Shown here: one piece after another, positions 1 to 8,635 of the stretch
Layout: each line of letters begins with the position of its first letter
How positions within the stretch are numbered: the stretch's first letter is position 1
NCBI RefSeq assembly: GCF_024519285.1
Contig: NZ_JAMZCY010000001.1
Coordinates: 868,001 to 932,000, forward strand
DNA from: Cohnella sp. WQ 127256
GTDB lineage: Bacteria > Bacillota > Bacilli > Paenibacillales > Paenibacillaceae
DNA: 64,000 nt
Reading direction: 5' to 3'
Position numbers and translations under genes: made by a program
The notes under the pieces: model-generated
What the model saw: only the letters and a program-made list of their open reading frames with translations
Told to the model about the DNA's origin: nothing
The model's database searches: none

Positions 1-300
1 CCACCAGGAAGCGATTTGCGTCAAGGTAACATCACATTACCCGTTATTTACGCTCTTCAGGATGAATCGATCAGAGAGCCTTTGCTGAAGGAAATTGCGT
101 TGATTAGGGATAGTGAAGGGATAGCGAATTCTTCTGCAGCAGTTAAGCTTGTGCGATCCAACGAAGGCATTAAGACAGCGGAGAAACTGGCGGATAGATA
201 TATTGCCAAAGCGTTAAAAACGCTGGAATTGTTACCCGATATTGCTGCAAAGCGGAATTTAGCCGATATTGCGCGATTTGTGGCGAAGCGAAGTTATTAA
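1..300 (+). CDS. hepT: Heptaprenyl diphosphate synthase component II, C-terminal part (partial)
   Basis: The reading frame is open from base 1, so the gene begins upstream of the window; only about the last 99 residues are present. The family condenses isopentenyl diphosphate onto an allylic primer to make the C35 side chain of menaquinone. The visible GSDLRQGNITLP stretch and the following ALQD segment are typical of the C-terminal part of trans-isoprenyl diphosphate synthases; the two aspartate-rich catalytic motifs would lie upstream. The position directly before ndk matches the B. subtilis order hepT-ndk-cheR, where hepS and the TRAP gene mtrB lie further upstream. That is relevant to the TRAP-like site at 4984. 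Assignment is by sequence plus synteny. Confidence 0.85.
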   Translation, partial: PPGSDLRQGNITLPVIYALQDESIREPLLKEIALIRDSEGIANSSAAVKLVRSNEGIKTAEKLADRYIAKALKTLELLPDIAAKRNLADIARFVAKRSY

Positions 301-367
301 GCGATCTCTTTTATGGTAAAATAGTGAAGGTTAAATAATGTCGTTAATAGTAGGAGGAGAGTAGTTC

Positions 368-811
368 ATGGAAAGAACCTACTTAATGGTTAAGCCTGAT
401 GGAGTGCAGCGGGGATTGATTGGTGAAATCGTCAGCCGCTTTGAACGCAAAGGGTTAAAGCTAATCGGAGCCAAGCTCATGAACGTCTCTAAGGAACGCG
501 CAGAGAAGCATTATGAGGAGCATGAAGGCAAAGATTTCTATGAGAAATTACTACAATTTATTACTGCAGGACCTGTGTTTGCAATGGTATGGGAAGGTGA
601 TCAAGCGGTAGGCTTGTCACGGGCTCTTATTGGTAAAACGAATGCTCTTGAAGCCGCACCGGGAACAATACGTAGCGACTTTGCAATACATACGAACTTT
701 AATTTGATTCACGGCTCAGATTCACACGATAATGCAGAACGTGAAATCGCTATTTTCTTCTCCGAAGAGGAACTGATTTCTTATGATAAAGTGATACAGG
801 TGTGGATCTAA
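368..811 (+). CDS. ndk: Nucleoside diphosphate kinase
   Basis: Transfers the gamma phosphate of ATP to nucleoside diphosphates through a phosphohistidine. The 147-residue length is normal for bacterial Ndk. The N-terminus ([20 protein letters not shown]) is the family signature, and the catalytic histidine is seen as NLIHGSDS around residue 115. A strong AGGAGGAG ribosome binding site precedes the ATG. It lies between hepT and cheR as in B. subtilis. A reverse-strand open frame over its end is only a shadow. Confidence 0.97.
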   Translation: MERTYLMVKPDGVQRGLIGEIVSRFERKGLKLIGAKLMNVSKERAEKHYEEHEGKDFYEKLLQFITAGPVFAMVWEGDQAVGLSRALIGKTNALEAAPGTIRSDFAIHTNFNLIHGSDSHDNAEREIAIFFSEEELISYDKVIQVWI

Positions 812-866
812 TAAAGATCTGATGAAGTGTTGTCACTATGCGGTTGCAGGGGAGAGCAGAACGTTC

Positions 867-1688
867 ATGGGAGACATACGTTCCAATTTGAATGCTAGCT
901 TGAATGTTTCCGATGACGAGGATTTTGCGCGGTTTATCGTCAATATCAAGCGCTTGACATCCATTGATTTGTCGCAGTACAAAGAAAATCAAATGAGACG
1001 TCGGTTGACCACCTTACGGATGAAATACGGTTACTCTACGTTTCATGATTATTTTACGGCTCTGTCCGGTGAGGCGAGATTACGGAATGAATTCCTGGAC
1101 AGGATGACCATCAATGTTTCTGAATTTTGGCGAAACCCGAACCGCTGGCAAGTTCTCAAGGATCAACTCCTGCCACCGATGATCAAGGACTCGCCTCGGC
1201 TTCATATTTGGAGCGCAGCATGTTCTACGGGTGAAGAACCTTATACACTTGCGATGATATTGGACTCGCTTGATATCCTAGACAAGGCGACATTAATCGC
1301 AACAGATATTGATGATGGCGTGCTCGCGAAGGCGAAGGAAGGCGTTTACTTGGAGCGTTCCTTACGTGACGTACCGGCAACGTACAAGAACAAATATTTT
1401 GTTCCTTCTGAGGGTGCCTTCAAAGTAGCTGACCGTTTGAAAAAGGTTGTTAAGTTTCAGAAGCAAAACTTGCTGCTGGATACGTTCGGTGAGAAGTACG
1501 ATTTGATCGTATGCCGCAACGTCATGATCTATTTCACCGAGGAAGCGAAGCATATTTTATATGGCAAATTCGCTCGTGCTCTTAAGCCTGGCGGGCTGCT
1601 GTTCGTTGGAAGTACAGAACAGATCTTTTCTCCGGGCCAATACGGCTTAGAGACTGCTGACACTTTTTTTTACCGGCGGACCAATTAA
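867..1688 (+). CDS. cheR: CheR-type chemoreceptor glutamate methyltransferase
   Basis: SAM-dependent methylation of chemoreceptor glutamates for chemotactic adaptation. An all-alpha N-terminal domain (YKENQMRRRL region) is followed by a Rossmann methyltransferase domain with SAACSTGEEPYTLAMIL, which corresponds to the SAM-binding segment, and CRNVMIYF. I chose the ATG at 867 (MGDIRSN...), preceded by GGGGAG, giving 273 residues. The in-frame ATG at 822 has no ribosome binding site and would give a longer protein than usual. It sits alone among biosynthetic genes, as in B. subtilis. Confidence 0.9.
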   Translation: MGDIRSNLNASLNVSDDEDFARFIVNIKRLTSIDLSQYKENQMRRRLTTLRMKYGYSTFHDYFTALSGEARLRNEFLDRMTINVSEFWRNPNRWQVLKDQLLPPMIKDSPRLHIWSAACSTGEEPYTLAMILDSLDILDKATLIATDIDDGVLAKAKEGVYLERSLRDVPATYKNKYFVPSEGAFKVADRLKKVVKFQKQNLLLDTFGEKYDLIVCRNVMIYFTEEAKHILYGKFARALKPGGLLFVGSTEQIFSPGQYGLETADTFFYRRTN

Positions 1689-1748
1689 GCGTATGTTAAA
1701 TAGACTCCCAACCGATAATATAGCTATTCAGTCTATTCGGAGGGAACT

Positions 1749-1907
1749 ATGGACAAACGTAAAGTCATAGCCGCATACCGGCGAGGGTTGATCTCGGTCC
1801 AGGAGTGTGCGCAAATCTTAGGCTTAGACAATGTTGAATTGCTCGGATACATGAGGGAGTCGAGAACGACTCGGCCGATTGCGAATAAGAAACAGTCCGT
1901 CCGTTGA
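1749..1907 (+). CDS. Small conserved-looking protein, 52 aa
   Basis: A short frame with a strong GGAGGG ribosome binding site five bases before its ATG. It encodes MDKRKVIAAYRRGLISVQ.. and ends in a basic, disordered-looking tail. The segment ISVQECAQILGLDNVELLGYM has the look of a small helix-turn-helix (helix, turn at GLDN, second helix), so a DNA- or protein-binding adaptor is conceivable, but I do not recognise the family. It lies between cheR and aroC and is followed at once by an intrinsic terminator, so it may be the last gene of the hepT-ndk-cheR transcript. Confidence 0.6.
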   Translation: MDKRKVIAAYRRGLISVQECAQILGLDNVELLGYMRESRTTRPIANKKQSVR

Positions 1908-1925
1908 TGACGGGCTGTTTTCTTG
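1893..1925 (+). terminator. Intrinsic terminator after the 52-aa gene
   Basis: Stem CAGTCCGTC / GACGGGCTG followed by TTTT. It overlaps the last codons of the small gene and separates the hepT-cheR block from aroC. Confidence 0.75.
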
Positions 1926-1988
1926 TCAAACGCTTTAACGCTGTACTATAATGGTCAAAGAGATTCGCGGCATAGGGAGGAACATAAA

Positions 1989-3158
1989 TTGAGTTTACGT
2001 TATTTAACAGCGGGGGAAACACATGGACCGCAGCTTACAGCCATTATTGAGGGATTACCGAGTAACCTAGAGCTTGACTTTGAAGCTTTGAATTTTCAAT
2101 TGCAACGTCGCCAGAAGGGTCATGGTCGTGGTCGTCGGATGCAAATCGAGACGGATACAGCTCAAATCGTTGGTGGCGTAAGACACGGACGTACGACAGG
2201 TGCTCCAGTTGCAATCGTAGTTGAAAATAAGGATTGGAAGCATTGGACTTCTGTTATGAATGTTGAACCCGTTGAAGGCAGTGACGAGGCGAAACGTCGT
2301 GTATTTCGTCCACGCCCAGGCCATGCCGATCTTAATGGTGGTTTGAAATATAATCTTAAGGATTTGCGTAATGTTCTAGAGCGCTCGAGTGCTCGTGAGA
2401 CTGCTGCTCGTGTTGCAGTGGGTGCGATTGCTAAACAATTGCTCAGTCATTTCGGAGTAAAGGTTGCAGGACACGTTGTATCGATTGGGGAAGTTGTGGC
2501 TGCTACGCCTAATCTACCGATCGACGAGCTGATTGCCGTAACCGAAGAATCTCCTGTTCGTGTTACGGACAAAGAAGCTGAGCAAAAAATGATAGAGTTG
2601 ATCGACCGTATGAAAGCGGAAGGAGATACGATCGGCGGTGTTGTTGAATGTATTGTAACCGGATTACCAGTAGGACTAGGAAGTCATGTCCAATGGGATC
2701 GTAAGCTGGACGGACGTATCGCTCAGGCGGTCGTTTCCATCAACGCATTTAAGGGTGTTGAGGTCGGTATCGGTTTCGAAGCTGCTCGTATTCCTGGCTC
2801 TAAAGTTCATGACGAGATTTTACATACTGCTGAGAAAGGATTCCATCGGGCATCTAATCGTGCAGGTGGCTTCGAAGGCGGAATGACAACTGGCGAGCCA
2901 ATCGTTGTTCGTGGAGTGATGAAGCCGATTCCTACGCTATACAAGCCTTTAGCAAGCGTGGATATCGATACGAAGGAGCCGTTCACGGCTCAGGTAGAAC
3001 GTTCCGATGCTTGTGCCGTACCGGCAGCAAGCGTCGTTATGGAGCATGTTGTAACTTGGGCAGTGGCTACTGCTTTCCTGGAGAAGTTCGGCGGGGATTC
3101 AATTGAGGAAATTCAAGCGAACTTGGACAGCTACTTGAGCCAAGTAGAGGCGTACTAA
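1989..3158 (+). CDS. aroC: Chorismate synthase
   Basis: Converts 5-enolpyruvylshikimate-3-phosphate to chorismate, the last shared step of aromatic synthesis; needs reduced FMN. The protein begins [20 protein letters not shown], the family N-terminus, and has later signatures [10 protein letters not shown] and [12 protein letters not shown]. Start chosen is the TTG at 1989, which has an AGGGAGG site ten bases upstream, giving 389 residues; open frame further upstream (from 1923) is unrelated to the family. First gene of the aro block; its stop overlaps the aroB start by one base. Confidence 0.95.
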   Translation: MSLRYLTAGETHGPQLTAIIEGLPSNLELDFEALNFQLQRRQKGHGRGRRMQIETDTAQIVGGVRHGRTTGAPVAIVVENKDWKHWTSVMNVEPVEGSDEAKRRVFRPRPGHADLNGGLKYNLKDLRNVLERSSARETAARVAVGAIAKQLLSHFGVKVAGHVVSIGEVVAATPNLPIDELIAVTEESPVRVTDKEAEQKMIELIDRMKAEGDTIGGVVECIVTGLPVGLGSHVQWDRKLDGRIAQAVVSINAFKGVEVGIGFEAARIPGSKVHDEILHTAEKGFHRASNRAGGFEGGMTTGEPIVVRGVMKPIPTLYKPLASVDIDTKEPFTAQVERSDACAVPAASVVMEHVVTWAVATAFLEKFGGDSIEEIQANLDSYLSQVEAY

Positions 3159-4264
3159 TGTCGGGCGGGACGAGAGAGCTTACTGTTGATCTCGGGGAAC
3201 GTTCCTATCCGATCTATATCGGCACAGGATTGATCGCACAGACCGGGGAGAAGTTCGCGGAGCGCGGTTTTCCTGTGAAGTCGCCGATCTTGCTCGTGAC
3301 GGATAGTTCTGTAGTGGACTTATACGCAGAGAAGGTAGAAGAGTCGCTTGCCAAAGCTGGATATTCCGTCACTACGGCTGTTGTACCTTCCGGCGAAGGC
3401 TCGAAATCGTTAGAGATGTTAGACGAGTTGATTGGCGCAGCGTTACAGGCAGGATTAGATCGCAAGTCAACTGTTATCGCTTTGGGCGGTGGGGTTGTCG
3501 GTGATTTGGCAGGCTTCGTTGCTGCTTCCTTCATGCGAGGCGTTCGATTCGTACAGATTCCGACTACGATATTGGCTCATGATAGCAGTGTCGGAGGTAA
3601 AGTAGCGGTTAACCATCGTCTGGCAAAAAATATTATCGGTGCTTTCCATCAGCCAGAATTCGTTCTATACGATCTTGATACTTTATCAAGCCTACCTATG
3701 CGAGAAGTGCGTGCAGGGTTATCGGAAGTCATCAAGCACGGACTCATCTGGAATGAAGAATTCGTAGCTTGGTGTGACTTGAACGTGGAACCATTGCTAG
3801 GGTTACAGCCTGATGCTCTCGGTTATGCGTTATACGAAGGCTGCAAAGTGAAGTCAATCGTCGTTTCTCGTGACGAACGGGAGAACGATTTGCGTGCGAT
3901 CCTTAATCTCGGTCATACAATTGGTCATGCCCTTGAAGCCGTAGCAGGCTACGGCGAACTATTGCATGGTGAAGCAATTGCTATTGGAATGGTTGGATCG
4001 GCGAGACTTGCTGCGAAATTCGGTTACTCTCCGGAAATTGCCGAGGAGACGGAACGGATTTTCCGCAAGTTTGGCTTGCCAGTGCGAATCCCGAATATCT
4101 GTGCAACGGAAGAAATAATGAGCGCTATGCTGCACGATAAGAAATTTTCCGAGGGGAAAATGGTGTTCGTTGTTCCCACAGCTATCGGGAGCGTAGAAGT
4201 TCGCAATGATGTGCCTTCCTCGTGGGTTAAAGAAATCGTGGATGGATTAAGAGAGGGGAATTAA
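3158..4264 (+). CDS. aroB: 3-dehydroquinate synthase
   Basis: Converts DAHP to 3-dehydroquinate using NAD+ and a divalent metal. The nucleotide-binding GGGVVGDLAGFVAASFMRG segment (about residues 108-126) and metal-ligand regions (EVIKHGLIW, LNLGHTIGHALE, LLHGEAIAIGM) are all present. The 368-residue length is normal. The start codon shares a base with the aroC stop (TAATG), indicating translational coupling. It is followed six bases later by aroH. Confidence 0.96.
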   Translation: MSGGTRELTVDLGERSYPIYIGTGLIAQTGEKFAERGFPVKSPILLVTDSSVVDLYAEKVEESLAKAGYSVTTAVVPSGEGSKSLEMLDELIGAALQAGLDRKSTVIALGGGVVGDLAGFVAASFMRGVRFVQIPTTILAHDSSVGGKVAVNHRLAKNIIGAFHQPEFVLYDLDTLSSLPMREVRAGLSEVIKHGLIWNEEFVAWCDLNVEPLLGLQPDALGYALYEGCKVKSIVVSRDERENDLRAILNLGHTIGHALEAVAGYGELLHGEAIAIGMVGSARLAAKFGYSPEIAEETERIFRKFGLPVRIPNICATEEIMSAMLHDKKFSEGKMVFVVPTAIGSVEVRNDVPSSWVKEIVDGLREGN

Positions 4265-4269
4265 CGATC

Positions 4270-4638
4270 ATGAGCGTTAGGGGAATCCGCGGAGCGATTA
4301 CGGTTGAGCTGAATGAAGAAGCTCCAATTCTGGATGCGACAATCGAATTGTTAAAAGGAATTATCGAGGTCAATCATTTTGCACCCGAAGATATTGCTAG
4401 TGTGTTTGTTACTGTAACTCAAGACCTTGATGCTACCTTCCCAGCTCGTGCAATAAGACAGATGGAAGGCTGGGAGCTAGTGCCGCTGATGTGCTCCCTC
4501 GAAGTGCCTGTCAAAGGAAGCCTAGAGAAATGTATCCGACTGATGGTACAGGTCAACACAGACCTTCCGCAGAAGGACATTCGCCATGTGTACCTCAACC
4601 GTGCTCAAGTGCTTCGCCCAGATTTAGCTGGGAAGTAA
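4270..4638 (+). CDS. aroH: Chorismate mutase, AroH type
   Basis: Monofunctional chorismate mutase (chorismate to prephenate) of the trimeric alpha/beta-barrel AroH class, 122 residues, the normal size. The N-terminus MSVRGIRGAITVE carries the active-site arginine, and ARAIRQMEGWELVPLMC matches the family core. It is followed by a strong intrinsic terminator, so aroC-aroB-aroH can end here before the separately controlled trp genes. Confidence 0.95.
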   Translation: MSVRGIRGAITVELNEEAPILDATIELLKGIIEVNHFAPEDIASVFVTVTQDLDATFPARAIRQMEGWELVPLMCSLEVPVKGSLEKCIRLMVQVNTDLPQKDIRHVYLNRAQVLRPDLAGK

Positions 4639-4695
4639 TTTGAGGTTGGATGTTATTAATTAAATTGTACTCATCTTCAATTACGCGTGAAGCAC

Positions 4696-4733
4696 ACGCC
4701 GTTTCTCTCTTCGGAGAGGACGGCGTTTTTTAT
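4696..4733 (+). terminator. Intrinsic terminator after aroH
   Basis: ACGCCGT / ACGGCGT stem with an inner CTC/GAG extension and a TTCG loop, followed by a T-run (CGTTTTTTATT). It separates the aro block from the trp leader. Confidence 0.85.
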
Positions 4734-4803
4734 TATCATGAATATGTGCTGGATGAAGAAGTGAGTAAGTATCTTTGGTAGAACGCTAAGAACATACGTA
4801 GAG

Positions 4804-4875
4804 CTAAGCCGCTGGAGGCGGTCTAATTGTGTAGAAACCAAGGAACGGCGCACGCTAAGCCGCCTAAGGCGGGGG
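4804..4875. repeat. Two intergenic CTAAGCCGC-type palindromes
   Basis: Two short hairpins, CTAAGCCGC-tgga-GGCGGTCTAA (4804-4826) and CTAAGCCGCCtaaGGCGG (4855-4875), about 50 bp apart. The first is close to the reverse complement of a hairpin at 31043-31065 and resembles the hairpin inside the 51-bp repeats at 13901, so they look like members of one dispersed family of intergenic palindromes. Confidence 0.6.
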
Positions 4876-4893
4876 AATATGGAATATTCTGAG

Positions 4894-4923
4894 TTGACGA
4901 TCGATACCGAGCAGTGATATATT
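4894..4923 (+). promoter_or_regulatory. Sigma-A promoter of the trp operon
   Basis: TTGACG (4894-4899), 18-bp spacer, TATATT (4918-4923). The start site would lie about 50 bases upstream of the TRAP-like repeats. No alternative good promoter was seen between the aroH terminator and trpE. Confidence 0.65.
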
Positions 4924-4983
4924 TAGAAGCATATTACACATTACGGAACGGTCGGCCACAGGGACGACAACTTACGTGGATGT

Positions 4984-5011
4984 GAGCAGAGATGAGATTA
5001 GATGAGCGGAG
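4984..5011 (+). promoter_or_regulatory. TRAP-type RNA-binding site in the trp leader
   Basis: Six (G/T)AG triplets at exact 5-base spacing: GAG 4984, GAG 4989, GAG 4994, TAG 4999, GAG 5004, GAG 5009. TRAP (MtrB) of Bacillus binds such triplets separated by 2-3 bases when loaded with tryptophan. GCAGAGATG (4986-4994), inside the site, is perfectly complementary to the left arm of the downstream terminator (CATCTCTGC, 5081-5089), so TRAP binding would release the terminator. B. subtilis uses eleven triplets; six is a short version. mtrB itself is not in the window. Confidence 0.8.
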
Positions 5012-5077
5012 TCGCCGTGTCATTGGCATTGTTTTATTATGTGCGCAATGATGGCAGAACTTAACTTATCAAATTAT

Positions 5078-5109
5078 GCGCATCTCTGCGAAGCAGGGGT
5101 GCTTTTTTA
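5078..5109 (+). terminator. trp attenuator terminator
   Basis: Stem GCATCTCTGC / GCAGGGGTGC (with G-T pairs) around a GAA loop, followed by TTTTTTA. The left arm alternatively pairs with GCAGAGATG at 4986-4994 to form an antiterminator, giving a classic two-state attenuator ahead of trpE. Confidence 0.85.
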
Positions 5110-5185
5110 ATGGATTTATATAGCACAAAGCAAAAAAGAACAATCGTCCAGAGGTCGGATTCGGTCTTTAACAAGGGAGAGATTA

Positions 5186-6772
5186 ATGATGGATCAGCAG
5201 GAGCTTCAAGGAATTAAAGTAATGGCAGAGCAATATAACGTAATTCCAGTCGTTCGCAGATTGCTTGCGGATACGGAAACGCCAATTCGAGTGTTCCAAC
5301 ATTTAAGCCGAGATAAGCGCGCTTTTTTACTGGAGAGTGTAGAAGGTGGCGTGAAATGGGCTCGGTATTCTTTTATCGGAACAGATCCATTCCTCGTTCT
5401 TAAGCTGAAGAAGAATCATCTCACCTTGGAGCAGAACGGCCAGATTGAGTCGCTAGAGACGACCGAACCGTTGGCATATTTAAGAGAGAAGCTTCGCTCC
5501 TACCGAAGTCCGGCTCTACCTGAGCTTCCTCCTTTTACAGGCGGTGCCATTGGATTTTTTGGATACGATCTGCTGCAATATTATGAGAGAAAGATTCCAC
5601 CACATAAGAAAGATGACTTAAACATGGATGATATGCAATTCATGTTCTGCGATCGCATTATTGTATTCGATCACTTCAAGCAGCAGGTGTTGGTCATTGG
5701 TAACGTGCATATTCAAGAAGGAGCTACCGAGGCTCAAATCAAGGTTGCATACAAAGACACGCTTAATGCGATCGATGATACGATTCGCAGAATCCAGCAG
5801 CCTCTACCCGTACAACCGTCTAGAGGAACACCTCCGAATGATCCGGAGCTTGGTGAAGTTTCATCGAACCTGACTAAGCAACAATTTCTGGATAATGTAC
5901 ATCAAGCGAAGGAATACATTCGTGCGGGCGATATTTTTCAAGTCGTGCTATCCCAACGATTCCATATCGAGACTGAAGTCGATCCGCTACATGTCTATCG
6001 CGTACTAAGAACGATGAATCCGTCACCTTACATGTATGTTCTTAAGCTGGATGATGAGGTTGTCGTGGGGACGTCTCCGGAGCTATTGGTCAAAGTCGAC
6101 AACGGTAAAGTGGAAACTCGTCCAATCGCAGGTACAAGACCTCGCGGTAAAACACCAGAGGAAGACTTGCAGTATGAAAAGGATCTACTTGCCGATGAGA
6201 AAGAACGTGCAGAGCATGTAATGCTTGTAGATCTGGGTCGTAATGACCTTGGTCGAGTGTCGACATTCGGCTCCGTCAAATGTGATAGCTACATGGAAAT
6301 AGAACGTTACTCTCATGTGATGCACATCGTCTCGAACGTAACGGGTCAGCTTCGCCCCGACAAGGATTTCTACGATGCATTCTTGTCCTGCTTGCCAGCG
6401 GGTACAGTATCTGGAGCTCCGAAAATACGAGCAATGGAGCTGATCGCTGATCTAGAAAATGAAGCAAGAGGTGCCTACGCCGGAGCGATTGGTTATCTCG
6501 GATTTTCAGGGAATCTCAATACTTGTATTACGATTCGGACAATTATTTTCAAGCATGGCAAAGCTTACGTACAAGCTGGAGCAGGAATCGTATGGGATTC
6601 TGTTCCGGAAAATGAATATGAGGAAACGGTTAACAAAGCGAAGGGGATGCTCAAGGCGATCCGTGCTGCAGAAGCAGCTTTCCCTCCGGCTGGATCTAAG
6701 ACTCAGCGCAGTAATGCTGATTTTCCTGTCGTTGTCGCTGGAGATCGCCGTACGAATCTGGATTATGATTAA
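5186..6772 (+). CDS. trpE: Anthranilate synthase component I
   Basis: Makes anthranilate from chorismate using glutamine or ammonia; first step of tryptophan synthesis. 528 residues, full length. The N-terminal domain holds the feedback site and the C-terminal chorismate-binding domain shows PSPYMYVLKL, GTSPELLVKV, RPIAGTRPRGKTPEED, VDLGRNDLGRVS and AGTVSGAPKIRAMELI. A GGGAGAG site precedes the ATG. No trpG follows, as in Bacillus, where the amidotransferase subunit is shared with folate synthesis and encoded elsewhere. Controlled by the TRAP-type leader just upstream. Confidence 0.96.
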   Translation: MMDQQELQGIKVMAEQYNVIPVVRRLLADTETPIRVFQHLSRDKRAFLLESVEGGVKWARYSFIGTDPFLVLKLKKNHLTLEQNGQIESLETTEPLAYLREKLRSYRSPALPELPPFTGGAIGFFGYDLLQYYERKIPPHKKDDLNMDDMQFMFCDRIIVFDHFKQQVLVIGNVHIQEGATEAQIKVAYKDTLNAIDDTIRRIQQPLPVQPSRGTPPNDPELGEVSSNLTKQQFLDNVHQAKEYIRAGDIFQVVLSQRFHIETEVDPLHVYRVLRTMNPSPYMYVLKLDDEVVVGTSPELLVKVDNGKVETRPIAGTRPRGKTPEEDLQYEKDLLADEKERAEHVMLVDLGRNDLGRVSTFGSVKCDSYMEIERYSHVMHIVSNVTGQLRPDKDFYDAFLSCLPAGTVSGAPKIRAMELIADLENEARGAYAGAIGYLGFSGNLNTCITIRTIIFKHGKAYVQAGAGIVWDSVPENEYEETVNKAKGMLKAIRAAEAAFPPAGSKTQRSNADFPVVVAGDRRTNLDYD

Positions 6773-6792
6773 GGAAAGGGGAACTTGGAGCT

Positions 6793-7839
6793 ATGAGTGA
6801 CAATCTGAAGTTAACGATGCCACAGGTATTAGCCAAGCTGACAAGTGGCCAAGATCTAACACATGAAGAGGCATTCGGCACGATGACAACGATTATGACA
6901 GGAGAAGCAACGCCTGCTCAAATAAGCGGAATAGTCATTGCCCTTCGTATGAAAGGCGAGACTGTGAGTGAAATTACGGGCTTTGCCGAAGCGATGAGAG
7001 CTTTCTCCAATCATGTCACGACAGAAAATCATGATCTTCTCGATACGTGCGGAACAGGCGGCTCCGGCATTCATAAGTTTAATATCTCTACAGCTTCAGC
7101 CATTATTGCCGCTGCAGCTGGTGTAAGAGTAGCCAAGCATGGCAATCGAGCAATGTCTGGTAAAGCGGGAAGCGCTGACGTTCTAGAAGCGCTTGGCGTT
7201 AATATTAATCTCTCTGCAGAGCAAGCGGCAATATGTTTAGAACGGACTGGCATATGCTTTATGTTCGCTCAGCTCTATCATCCTGCACTCAAGCATGCTG
7301 CGGTTCCACGGCGAGAGCTAGGTGTCCGCACGATATTCAACATGCTAGGACCGTTAGCTAACCCAGCTAATGCGGATCGCCAGTTGATCGGATTATACGA
7401 TCGTACACGGACAGCGACGGTAGCGGAAGTGTTGTCTAGGCTTGGCTTAAAGAAAGCAATGGTCGTGGGGAGCCACGATGGCCTAGATGAAATCAGTATT
7501 TCAGCGCCGACCCAAGTATCCGAGCTGAGAGAGGGTGAGGTTATTACTTACGACATCACACCTGAATTACTCGGCTTGTCGACCATTCCACTTGGGGAAG
7601 TTCAAGGTGGAGATGCAACTGAGAATGCCGCAATCATACGTAGAGTGCTCAGTGGAGAGAAGAGCCCCTATCGCGATGTTGTGCTCGCGAATGCAGGTGC
7701 ATGTATCTATGTCGCTGGTCGTGCTGAAACGTTAGTGGATGGTGTGAAAGTTGCCGCAGCTACGATCGACGCTGGTCTTGCGGATAATAAATTGCAGCAA
7801 TGGATTGCTACGACAGGAGAAGTGAGCTATGTTTCTTGA
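6793..7839 (+). CDS. trpD: Anthranilate phosphoribosyltransferase
   Basis: Joins anthranilate to PRPP. 348 residues. The PRPP-binding glycine-rich motif is seen as DTCGTGGSGIHKFNIST, followed by KHGNRAMSGKAGSADVLEALG, both diagnostic. Lies 20 bases after trpE and overlaps the start of trpC by 11 bases, consistent with a tightly coupled trpEDCFBA operon. Confidence 0.96.
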   Translation: MSDNLKLTMPQVLAKLTSGQDLTHEEAFGTMTTIMTGEATPAQISGIVIALRMKGETVSEITGFAEAMRAFSNHVTTENHDLLDTCGTGGSGIHKFNISTASAIIAAAAGVRVAKHGNRAMSGKAGSADVLEALGVNINLSAEQAAICLERTGICFMFAQLYHPALKHAAVPRRELGVRTIFNMLGPLANPANADRQLIGLYDRTRTATVAEVLSRLGLKKAMVVGSHDGLDEISISAPTQVSELREGEVITYDITPELLGLSTIPLGEVQGGDATENAAIIRRVLSGEKSPYRDVVLANAGACIYVAGRAETLVDGVKVAAATIDAGLADNKLQQWIATTGEVSYVS

Positions 7840-8635
7840 TCGCATCGTCGCCACCAAGCGCGAAGAGGTAACGGCGCTAAGACAAAACTTATTGATTAAT
7901 CAAGCAGAGAAGACAATTTCCGATATGGAGCCTTGTCGCGGCTTCGAACAAGCGTTAATCGGACGTAATCGTCCTGTAGGCCTTATCGCTGAAGTGAAGA
8001 AAGCAAGTCCGTCGAAAGGACTTATTCGTCCAGATTTTCATCCGGTTAATTTAGCTCTAGATTACGAGAACGCAGGAACGGACTGTATCTCCGTACTGAC
8101 GGATACCGATTATTTTCAAGGCAGCAATGAGTACTTAAAGCAAATCCGCGAGCAAGTCAAAGTTCCTTTGCTACGCAAAGATTTTACCATTGACGAACGT
8201 CAAATCTATGAAGCTCGGCTCATTGGTGCGGACGCCATTCTTCTGATTGCGGCTATTCTCACGAAAAGCCAGCTGTCATCGTTCTATACGTTAGCCCGTG
8301 ATTTGGGGTTAGACGTCCTAGTCGAAGTTCATAACCGTCCAGAGTTGGATATAGTACTAGATATCGGCAAGGCATCGCTTATTGGTGTGAACAACCGAGA
8401 TCTCAAAACGTTCGTTACCGACTTGAAAGTAACGGAAGAGCTGATCGGAATGATGCCTAAGGGAATTGTAGCGGTGAGTGAAAGTGCAATTTCTTCCACG
8501 GAAGATGTTGCGTTCGTTCGTAATGCTGGCGCTCAAGCTGTACTCATTGGTGAGCATTTCATGCGTCAATCCAATGTGCAGGTGGCTGTGAATGAGCTTC
8601 TCAGTCCAGTTACGAAAGAAGGAGTCGCGGGATGA
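7829..8635 (+). CDS. trpC: Indole-3-glycerol phosphate synthase
   Basis: TIM-barrel enzyme that closes the indole ring from CdRP. 268 residues. Signature segments AEVKKASPSKGLIRPDF, PLLRKDFTIDERQIYEARLIGADAILLI-type core, LVEVHN, IGVNNRDLKTF and AVSESAI are all in place with the expected catalytic Lys and Glu residues. The start lies inside the trpD end and the stop overlaps trpF by four bases. Confidence 0.96.
   Translation: MFLDRIVATKREEVTALRQNLLINQAEKTISDMEPCRGFEQALIGRNRPVGLIAEVKKASPSKGLIRPDFHPVNLALDYENAGTDCISVLTDTDYFQGSNEYLKQIREQVKVPLLRKDFTIDERQIYEARLIGADAILLIAAILTKSQLSSFYTLARDLGLDVLVEVHNRPELDIVLDIGKASLIGVNNRDLKTFVTDLKVTEELIGMMPKGIVAVSESAISSTEDVAFVRNAGAQAVLIGEHFMRQSNVQVAVNELLSPVTKEGVAG

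Noticed and set aside
4930..5185. T-box leader for trpE
   Set aside because: No GGGTGGNACCGCG-like T-box sequence; the (G/T)AG triplets and antiterminator explain the leader better.
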